Origin: Bdellovibrionales bacterium
Lineage (GTDB): Bacteria; Bdellovibrionota; Bdellovibrionia; Bdellovibrionales; Bdellovibrionaceae
Assembly: GCA_018266295.1 (NCBI GenBank)
Contig: JAFEAQ010000019.1
Location: 124,001-188,000, forward strand
Length of the DNA: 64,000 bases
Direction of reading: 5' to 3'
Every line of letters starts with the position of its first letter. Positions within the stretch are counted from its first letter, which is position 1. The notes below the pieces were generated by a model, which saw only the letters and a list, made by a program, of their open reading frames with translations, was not told the origin of the DNA and did not search any database. Shown piece after piece: positions 38,611 through 45,550 of this stretch. Both the position numbers and the translations under genes were made by a program.

Positions 38611-38948
38611 AATTTGCGCTCAATAACAGCAACAATCTTAACCTGCTTTGTGTGTCATAGTTCAGGATATGTCGAATCGCAAAACGTCCCATGGTTTATA
38701 TCGTTTTTTGGGAAAAATTACAGTGAAAAACACCCTTTAGAAAGAATCGTCACATGTCGTGCTTACTCTGGGAGCGTCATTGCTAAATTGAAAAAAGTGG
38801 GAACTATCTCGAACCAAAACGCTCCAAAAAGCGGAAATATTTGGGGCTATCTGCAGTAGGCTTTTTCTGAGCGCGATTTGCTGGACCAAAGCAGTGAAGT
38901 GGAGCGTTCCTCGTTAAAAAATGACCCCATTGGCCCGATATGTAATTG
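38611..38948. other. Intergenic region between two divergent hybrid kinases (338 bases)
   Basis: It must contain promoters for both kinases. A sigma-28-like sequence occurs at 38915-38941. A short open frame (38614-38859) has no ribosome-binding site or recognisable family and was not called. Nothing else was recognised. Confidence 0.4.
38915..38941 (+). promoter_or_regulatory. Possible sigma-28 (FliA) promoter for the hybrid kinase gene
   Basis: TAAA (38915-38918), exactly 15 bases, then CCCGATAT (38934-38941), which matches GCCGATAA at 6 of 8 positions. The expected start is at or next to the ATG at 38949, and no Shine-Dalgarno is present, so a leaderless transcript is possible. Confidence 0.35.
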
Positions 38949-41462
38949 ATGGATAAGTCTTCGTTATTCCATTTTCTATTAAGGCAATTCGGAACGCAGT
39001 TTGGGGTGATCCTCCTGATTGCTTCCAGCGTTTACTATTTCCAGGGAAATACCTCCAAGGAAGATCTCTATAGTCTTGCGATGCTCATGCAAACCCGTCA
39101 AGCCGTCGAGCAGGCGAACTTTCTAAGTCAGCAGTACCTCAATTCGGGCAAAGTGAAAGATCTTGATGAGTACAACAAATCTATCGTGCAGATGGGAAAA
39201 GTCGTCAGTGAGCTTGCGGATGGGCTTAAAAAATTTCCGGATCATCAAAAGAAGTTCGCTGAAATTCAGAAAAAGACGCGGGTTTATTTTGTTGCGATGA
39301 ATGAGCGCCTTGAGAAACGTCAGCGCAGTGGCGTTGGTCATGGAGACCGCGAAATTGCCAATGCCGATGGCTTGAATGAAGTGCTGAATCTGATCGATGT
39401 TATGAATCGGGATATTCGCGACAATACTCTGCAGCCGTTGACGGTCGCGGGTAAAACTTATCCGCTGTCCTTGTGGTATTACCTAGTGGGCATGGTGATT
39501 GCGGTGTACTCAATCTTGATGAGTTATCGTTTTCAGACAGCTCTTCAAGAGGAGCAGAAGAAGGATATTTCGGATCTAAAAATTCAGTCGATCCTGTTGG
39601 ATGGTATCCTGAATAGTATTAGCGAAGCCCTCGTAGTTGTTGATGATCAGGGGCGCTTCACGCGTTACAACACGGCTGCGCAGAGAATTATCGGCAACAA
39701 AACAAAAAGTATTTCTTCCGAGCAGGATGCTCAGGACTTTGGTTTCTTTGATGTGAATACCATGCAACAACTGTCCGTGAACGAACTGCCTTTTGCTCGG
39801 GCGCTTCGAGGAGAGCAGGTCGAAGACCTCGAGATCATGGTTCATAACGAAGCGAATCCACAGGGAATGTATATCAGTATCAGTAGCCGCTATTTGCGTG
39901 ATATTGACGGCAGTATTCACGGAGCGCTTGCGGTTTTCCGCGACATTAGCCGCCGGAAAGCGACGGAGCAGGAATGGCTGCGCGCGCGTGAATCCGCTTT
40001 AGAAACGGCTCGTAAAAAATCTGACTTCCTCGCGGCGATGAGCCATGAGATCCGCACTCCGATGAATGGTGTGATCGGGATGTCGACTTTGCTTGCAGAG
40101 ACGAAGATGACTGAAGAACAGAAAGACTATGTTGGGACAATTAAACGTTCTGCGGAAGCACTGCTGCGTCTGATTAATGATATTTTGGATCATTCAAAAA
40201 TTGAGGCCGGCAAAATTCAGATTAATCCTCGTCCATTTGATCTACGTCAGATGTGTGAAGATATTATGGAGCTTTTTCATCCCGCAGTTCGCGAGAAAAA
40301 TATTGGCCTTGAAATTAGTTATCTGGGCCGCGAAGAATGGGCCTTTGTCGCAGATCCTGAAAGGCTGCGCCAGATCCTTGTGAACTTGATCGGTAATGCA
40401 GTGAAGTTTACAGAAAAAGGCTATGTGCGCGTGGTGGTTGAGTGTCAGAAGTCCTATGCCGGAAAATCTTCTTTGAAGTTCTCGGTGACGGATACAGGGG
40501 CGGGCCTCAGCGAAGAAGAGAGTCAGTTGCTCTTCCAAAAATACGTTCAGACAAAGTCAGGAATGAAGTTCGGCGGCACCGGTTTAGGTCTGTCGATTTG
40601 CCGTCAGCTCGTAGAGTTGATGGGAGGGCAGATCGGTTTGAGCAGTAAATTGGGCTTAGGCTCGACATTTTGGTTTACGTTAGATTTACCGGAGACGACG
40701 ATTCAGCAGATTCCAGCACAGCAAGAAAGTACTTTTGCCGCCATCTTCAAGGGGCATGTCTTGTTGGCAGAAGATCAGCCGGTCAATCAGCGCGTTGCCG
40801 TGACCTATTTGCAGAAGCTCGGGCTTGAAGTGGATGTCGCGCAAAATGGCCAGATTGCCGTGCAGAAGGCCCTGGCGAAACGTTACGACGTGATCTTTAT
40901 GGACTGTCAGATGCCTGTGATGACCGGTTATGATGCGACAAAAAATATTCGCGCTCAACAGCAGGGCGAGCGGACTCCGATTATCGCGTTGACGGCAGAG
41001 GGAACGAGCGGTGAGCGCAATACTTGCCTTGAGGTCGGGATGGATGACTTCTTGACGAAGCCTCTGGAGCTGGAACGCTTGATCGGGGCTTTGCATCGCT
41101 GGATTAAAACCGATGCACCTATTTTAGATTTAAAGGCTTTGGAAAAATTAAAATCATACGTTGTGAACAACAAGAGTTTGACTGAAGCCTTGATTGAGGA
41201 CTTTCAGAATACGGCTCCAGGCTTGGTCGCAAGTATGAGAACAGCTTTAGATTCCGGGAATTTAGAAGAAGCTCAATCGGCGGCGCATGCGTTGAAATCA
41301 ACCAGCGCGACGCTGGGAGCGACAGCTTTAGCGGGGCTCAGCGAGCGCATTGAAGATGCGTCGGACTTGGATGAAGCCAAGGCGCTATTTGCCGGTGTGG
41401 ATGAACAATTAAAGAAAAGTCTGGCCGAGTTGCAAAAATACTCAACTCGGGCAGCGGCGTAA
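38949..41462 (+). CDS. Hybrid histidine kinase: PAS, HisKA, HATPase, receiver, Hpt
   Basis: An 837-aa sensor kinase with two membrane helices (residues ~12-30 and ~175-197) around a helical periplasmic region. A PAS domain with PAC-like tail (ISRRKATE) is at about 215-335, then HisKA with AAMSHEIRTPMNG (His near 365), NLIGNAVKFTE, DTGAGLSEEE and GTGLGLSI. The receiver has VLLAEDQPVN and its aspartate in FMDCQMPVMTG (near 651), and a C-terminal Hpt domain carries AHALKSTSATLGA (His near 779). This is a complete internal phosphorelay. ATG 38949 is preferred to the adjacent TTG. The PilZ-like response regulator starts 11 bases downstream, likely its output partner. Confidence 0.9.
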   Translation: MDKSSLFHFLLRQFGTQFGVILLIASSVYYFQGNTSKEDLYSLAMLMQTRQAVEQANFLSQQYLNSGKVKDLDEYNKSIVQMGKVVSELADGLKKFPDHQKKFAEIQKKTRVYFVAMNERLEKRQRSGVGHGDREIANADGLNEVLNLIDVMNRDIRDNTLQPLTVAGKTYPLSLWYYLVGMVIAVYSILMSYRFQTALQEEQKKDISDLKIQSILLDGILNSISEALVVVDDQGRFTRYNTAAQRIIGNKTKSISSEQDAQDFGFFDVNTMQQLSVNELPFARALRGEQVEDLEIMVHNEANPQGMYISISSRYLRDIDGSIHGALAVFRDISRRKATEQEWLRARESALETARKKSDFLAAMSHEIRTPMNGVIGMSTLLAETKMTEEQKDYVGTIKRSAEALLRLINDILDHSKIEAGKIQINPRPFDLRQMCEDIMELFHPAVREKNIGLEISYLGREEWAFVADPERLRQILVNLIGNAVKFTEKGYVRVVVECQKSYAGKSSLKFSVTDTGAGLSEEESQLLFQKYVQTKSGMKFGGTGLGLSICRQLVELMGGQIGLSSKLGLGSTFWFTLDLPETTIQQIPAQQESTFAAIFKGHVLLAEDQPVNQRVAVTYLQKLGLEVDVAQNGQIAVQKALAKRYDVIFMDCQMPVMTGYDATKNIRAQQQGERTPIIALTAEGTSGERNTCLEVGMDDFLTKPLELERLIGALHRWIKTDAPILDLKALEKLKSYVVNNKSLTEALIEDFQNTAPGLVASMRTALDSGNLEEAQSAAHALKSTSATLGATALAGLSERIEDASDLDEAKALFAGVDEQLKKSLAELQKYSTRAAA

Positions 41463-41473
41463 GAGGAGTAAGT

Positions 41474-42163
41474 ATGGCGCACATTCTTATTGTCGACGAC
41501 CAACAAAGCGTATTGATGACATTGGAAGCTCTTTTAAAGAGCGATAATCATCTTGTTACTGCCTGTACCAATGCAATCGATGCCATGGATAAGTTGAATA
41601 AAGAACCTTATGACATGGTGATCTCTGATGTGGTGATGTCTGTTGGGGGCACAGGGCTTGCACTTCTTCGCACCATCCGTGGGCAGCCGAAGATTGCGAA
41701 GATTCCGGTGATTTTGTTGACCGGAAAGCGCGAGAAGTCGGATGTTGAAAAAGGTATTCAGGCCGGTGCGGATGACTACGTTGTAAAACCTATTGATCCG
41801 GCGTTGTTGCTGGCGAAGATCAAAGATATTTTGTCCCGTTCTGTTCAGGCAGCACCACGCTTTGCGGAGGCCGCCGTAAACATGAAGGCTGAGATGGAAA
41901 CTAAAACCGATATCATTTCTATTTCTGAATTGGGCTGCACATTGAAATCGAATGTCTTTGCTTCACCTGGCGCCGTGATTAAAATTCATAGCGATGTTTT
42001 CAAAGACATTGGTATTGCGAATCCTACTCTGAGAATTATTTCTGTCGAAGAGGCGGCGAGTGCCGATGGTTTCCGTAAGTTTACAGGGAACTTCGTGGGC
42101 CTCAGTGAAAAAGAACTGACTCCGCTGCGCCTTTGGATCCGCGCGAAAATGCGAGCCGCGTAG
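41474..42163 (+). CDS. Response regulator with PilZ-like C-terminal domain
   Basis: A 229-aa protein. Residues 1-~120 are a receiver: ILIVDDQ, Asp52 in VISDVVM, LLTGK and Lys105 in DYVVKPID. The C-terminal ~95 residues resemble PilZ: SISELGCTLKS matches its (D/N)xSxxG half and a FVGLSEKELTPLRLWI ending is similar. The upstream RxxxR c-di-GMP motif is not evident. GAGGAG precedes ATG 41474 and the gene is 11 bases after the hybrid kinase, so they are co-transcribed. It probably receives phosphate from the Hpt domain. Confidence 0.75.
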   Translation: MAHILIVDDQQSVLMTLEALLKSDNHLVTACTNAIDAMDKLNKEPYDMVISDVVMSVGGTGLALLRTIRGQPKIAKIPVILLTGKREKSDVEKGIQAGADDYVVKPIDPALLLAKIKDILSRSVQAAPRFAEAAVNMKAEMETKTDIISISELGCTLKSNVFASPGAVIKIHSDVFKDIGIANPTLRIISVEEAASADGFRKFTGNFVGLSEKELTPLRLWIRAKMRAA

Positions 42164-42186
42164 AGCGGTGTCAAGAAGCCACCGCT
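42164..42186 (+). other. Hairpin after the response regulator gene
   Basis: AGCGGTG (42164-42170) pairs with CACCGCT (42180-42186) across a nine-base loop, starting at the first base after the stop. No T-run follows, so it is more likely an RNA-stability or attenuation structure than a terminator. Confidence 0.4.
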
Positions 42187-42245
42187 AAAAGATACTTGTG
42201 ATTCTTTGAGCGGTTGTTTAGGCTATTTTCAGCAAGGATGCGAAA

Positions 42246-43133
42246 ATGGCAAAACAAGACGATGAAGTCCCTCAGATCAAAAACTATCTTTCTATTACTT
42301 CCTTTCTGCAAGATATCTACCTCTATAGAAAATCTCTGAATGCCGGTTTCTCCTATGAGAGCTGGGCCGCGGAGATTGGTTTTAAGAGCCGGTCTTTTTT
42401 GAAAATGCTTATTGATGGCGAGCGTGCGATCACCGCTCCTACAGCAGAGACCTTGTGTGATGCTTTTTCTTTTTCAATGGAGGAGCGCTCTTACTTCCGC
42501 CTGCTTGTGAGCTATTGCCAAGCTCGTGATAATGAAGAAAAAGAACTCTATCTTGAAAAGATTTTTGAAAATCTTGGACAGCACCGTGATTTAACAGAGA
42601 TTGTGCACTACAATGAGTTTCTGTCTTCGAAGGAGTTGCCAAAGCTTTTGGTTCTTTTAAGTTTTAGTGATCTTGATAAATCACCGGCGGGGCTTGCGGG
42701 GTTCTTAAAACAGTCCGTCGAACACGTGGATCAAAACCTCGCAAAATTGAGAAAGCTTGAGCTGGCTTCTGTGAATGCAACCACCGGCCAATGGGAGCCA
42801 ACAAAGAAGAACTTCAAAGTGCCGAAGAGCTTTTCAAATAGAGCGCTGACTCATTACCATAATGAATCTCTTTTGGAGGCCATTGAAGCACAAAAGTTGC
42901 CGCCGCATCTTCGCCGATTCCGAAGCTTGTTATTACCTTTGGAAGAAGAGGGCTTTGAGAAGCTTTTGAATGACATTGAGTCTTTGATTTCAAAAAGTGT
43001 GGCTAAATACGATAGCGAGAAGTTGGAAGGCAAGCGCCTTTACAAGATGAACATCAATTTGCATCCCGTGACCGAAAAGCATGCTGCTCACAATTCTGAG
43101 CACGAGTCGACCGAGACGTGTTCTCAAGGGTGA
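42246..43133 (+). CDS. TIGR02147 family regulator (HTH plus DUF4423)
   Basis: A 295-aa protein with the full TIGR02147 layout. The N-terminal part (residues ~12-75) begins ITSFLQDIYLYRK and has the helix-turn-helix YESWAAEIGFKSRSFLKMLIDGER. A C-terminal DUF4423 region carries a winged helix (LAGFLKQSVEHVDQNLAKLRKLEL) and ends YKMNINLHPVTE. AAGGA lies seven bases before ATG 42246. These proteins are abundant in Bdellovibrio and Fibrobacter and are thought to be transcription regulators. It lies 82 bases after the PilZ-like regulator on the same strand. Confidence 0.8.
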   Translation: MAKQDDEVPQIKNYLSITSFLQDIYLYRKSLNAGFSYESWAAEIGFKSRSFLKMLIDGERAITAPTAETLCDAFSFSMEERSYFRLLVSYCQARDNEEKELYLEKIFENLGQHRDLTEIVHYNEFLSSKELPKLLVLLSFSDLDKSPAGLAGFLKQSVEHVDQNLAKLRKLELASVNATTGQWEPTKKNFKVPKSFSNRALTHYHNESLLEAIEAQKLPPHLRRFRSLLLPLEEEGFEKLLNDIESLISKSVAKYDSEKLEGKRLYKMNINLHPVTEKHAAHNSEHESTETCSQG

Positions 43134-43214
43134 GATCAGGCCTAGACTTCTAAACAGATACCAAACCGGCGATACTGACTCCGTGATTTAAACATACAAT
43201 CAAAGGAGTGCTTC

Positions 43215-44012
43215 GTGTTTCGTTATATGTTGGCAATGGGTTTGGTTTCTTCGCTGGTGGGATGTGCTTCGACACAAATGAATGTTTCAGAATTACGAGC
43301 TCCGGCAGGGACTGGCGACGTCGACTCCTCTCAGATGTCAGAGTTTGGCACCATTGTAAGTTATAAATTGCCCATTACTCGAAATGGCAAGCAAACAACT
43401 CGCGTGGCTAGCAGCTATTGGGTTGGCGAATGGCCTATGCCGATGATAGATGTTTTGTCGGATTTTCCTGGAACGACGAAGATTTCCGCCTACACGAACT
43501 TACGCAATCCTCGAGAGCAGGATAAGGTTGCTTGCACGATTAAGAACGGCGTCTACCATCCTTGGTCAAATAACGATCCATCGGCGGCGAACTATTATAC
43601 TTTGAGTGATGTCCAGGATTACAAGGCACTTCGTGATGTAACGTATAGTGCATATTCCTACAAGCAAAAGAAAGAAATTAAGATGAAGATTCCGAAGGGC
43701 GCGTTGATCACAAACGTCGTTTATGGCTCTGAAGGGTATTGTTCAGCCACGCTTAAAATCGGTAAAACACTTCGTTCTATTGATGAAGCATGTTCATTCT
43801 TTATGGAGAATAAAGATTTTCAAAAAATTTCCGCGGATGACAACTTTAGCGAGCAATGGATTTATATGACATGCGAAGAAAAGGACTCCTCCGGCAGGAA
43901 CGTCAAAGCTTTTGTCCAAGATAAGTCTTTGCAAGCAGAGCCAGGAGTTAAAGACGGCTGTCCAAAAGCGTATGGCGTTGCTGGAAGTGCAAAGGACTGC
44001 AGTGCGAACTAA
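43215..44012 (+). CDS. Lipoprotein of unknown function
   Basis: A 265-aa predicted lipoprotein. A short signal peptide ends in a lipobox SLVGC (Cys17), then a mature part with about six further cysteines in its C-terminal half that may form disulfides. The start is GTG 43215 with AAAGGAG six bases upstream. No family was recognised. Its TAA overlaps the TAG of the convergent gene on the other strand. Confidence 0.7.
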   Translation: MFRYMLAMGLVSSLVGCASTQMNVSELRAPAGTGDVDSSQMSEFGTIVSYKLPITRNGKQTTRVASSYWVGEWPMPMIDVLSDFPGTTKISAYTNLRNPREQDKVACTIKNGVYHPWSNNDPSAANYYTLSDVQDYKALRDVTYSAYSYKQKKEIKMKIPKGALITNVVYGSEGYCSATLKIGKTLRSIDEACSFFMENKDFQKISADDNFSEQWIYMTCEEKDSSGRNVKAFVQDKSLQAEPGVKDGCPKAYGVAGSAKDCSAN

Positions 44013-45550
44013 TGAACTTTGTGAATGTGAACCGTGCCATTCTGAGCTTTGATTTTATCAAGCTCGCTCTGAAGCACGGACATACGGTCATAGGTAGCAA
44101 TGTAATGATCAGTGGCAAGACCTTGCCATGAATGAGAGGCGGGATCTCGATTTGGCTCTGCCTCTGATTTTATTTGTCCGCCGCGAATGATCAGACGGTA
44201 ACTTGTTTTACTTTTTGCGAGCTGGAAGTCGATATCCGAATTTAGCAGCGTCGTGAGGCGACGTACACGATTGTAGGTAGCGCCTGCGCGGATAAAGTGA
44301 CGCTCGAATTTATCGGCAACATCTTCTGCAGTGAGCGGGATTTCTTCGTTCTCTTCCTCTTCGAGGATTTCTTCCTCGGTGTCTTCTAAGATTTCCTCTT
44401 CTTGTTGCTTTCGGTACCACCAAAGACCGACTGCGAGAATCGAGCGCATCGAGCTAAATATATACGGTTCAAAATCGTGGCGTTCGCAGAAGATCTTAAA
44501 ACCCTCTTTGAGAAGCTCTGGATCCATTTCTTCATAGAACATCAGTGTATTGAAATCATTTTGCTGCAGAGATTCTGCGAGTTTTAGCATCGAATCAAAA
44601 GCCATGGCACTCGAAAAGGGCCCAAGAGTGTGTTCTTTGTCTTGAGCAAAGCTGATCGAGGTAAAATCGCGATTAAAAAAAACCAAAGCGCGATTGCCGG
44701 TTTTAAGACTGATATTGTAACGCGGATTCAGCCGTTTGATCTCGTCCGTTTCAAGCAGGGCTGATTCCAGCGGACTATTGCATGGAGTAACAACCAGGTC
44801 CCAAGTTTGCGTGAGCATTTCAAGCTTGCGTGGATCGCGATTCTTTTGTCCGCGGAAATAGCTGTTCACGCGGCTTTTGAGCGAGGTTGCTTTACCGACG
44901 TAGAGAACTTCTCCCCACTGGCTGATCATGCGGTAGATACCAGGCTGATCGGGCAGGCTGAGACGCTTTTCTTTCGGAAGTGGGTATTCGTATTTTGTAC
45001 GTTTCTCTTTGGGCGTTTCCGCGAGCCAAGCGCGAAGCTCGGTAAAATTCGTAATGCCTTTTTCCGCAAGCATTTTGGTGAGGCCCTGCCAGATCACGCG
45101 AGTGGCGTTGATGTAGCTTTGGCCGCGTTTCACATCGCCCGCGTTATAGCCAAAATATCCTGCAAGCCCCTTGATGCCTCGACTCGGCAGATTCGGCATC
45201 AGGCGCTTAGCGATTTCATGTGTACAGATGACTTCAAAGGGAAGTTCTTCGCCGAAGATGTGCTTGAGGAAAGGTTTTTCAAACTGGGCGAAGTGAATGA
45301 TGGCGACAGCTTGCTGGTCTTCAGCGAAAATGCTTAACACCTCGTCGAGAGGTTTTGCCTCTTCCATGTCTTCATCAGTAATACCGGTGATGGCTTGAAT
45401 GCGGTAAGGCACCTTTGTGCCCTCTGGCTGTGCGATCAAAAAGCTTTTTGTGGAACTGTCATCGCCCCAGGCGATTTCCAGAACATTGCTATTGTCAGGT
45501 TTAGCACCAGTCGTTTGCAGATCGAGAAAGAAATAATCCTGGAAGCTCAT
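44009..45550 (-). CDS. DEDDh-exonuclease-fold / GIY-YIG (UvrC/Cho-like) nuclease protein
   Basis: A 513-aa protein. Residues ~4-160 resemble a DnaQ-type DEDDh exonuclease (FFLDLQTTG, ITGIT, HFAQFEKPFL), but key residues differ: Asp10 is kept, the motif I Glu is Gln12, the motif II Asp is Glu91, and motif III has Asn148 with no His. Residues ~200-285 are a UvrC-type GIY-YIG domain with Tyr206, Tyr217, Arg227 and Glu267 all present. A long acidic stretch (residues ~385-405) follows. The ATG overlaps the helicase stop by four bases (ATGA). A DnaQ-UvrC combination is known in mycobacteria; here the exonuclease part is probably inactive. Likely role: DNA repair. Confidence 0.75.
   Translation of the reverse strand: MSFQDYFFLDLQTTGAKPDNSNVLEIAWGDDSSTKSFLIAQPEGTKVPYRIQAITGITDEDMEEAKPLDEVLSIFAEDQQAVAIIHFAQFEKPFLKHIFGEELPFEVICTHEIAKRLMPNLPSRGIKGLAGYFGYNAGDVKRGQSYINATRVIWQGLTKMLAEKGITNFTELRAWLAETPKEKRTKYEYPLPKEKRLSLPDQPGIYRMISQWGEVLYVGKATSLKSRVNSYFRGQKNRDPRKLEMLTQTWDLVVTPCNSPLESALLETDEIKRLNPRYNISLKTGNRALVFFNRDFTSISFAQDKEHTLGPFSSAMAFDSMLKLAESLQQNDFNTLMFYEEMDPELLKEGFKIFCERHDFEPYIFSSMRSILAVGLWWYRKQQEEEILEDTEEEILEEEENEEIPLTAEDVADKFERHFIRAGATYNRVRRLTTLLNSDIDFQLAKSKTSYRLIIRGGQIKSEAEPNRDPASHSWQGLATDHYIATYDRMSVLQSELDKIKAQNGTVHIHKVH

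Noticed and set aside
38614-38859. 81-residue open frame between the two hybrid kinases
   Set aside because: No Shine-Dalgarno, odd composition and no family; better explained as promoter-bearing intergenic DNA.
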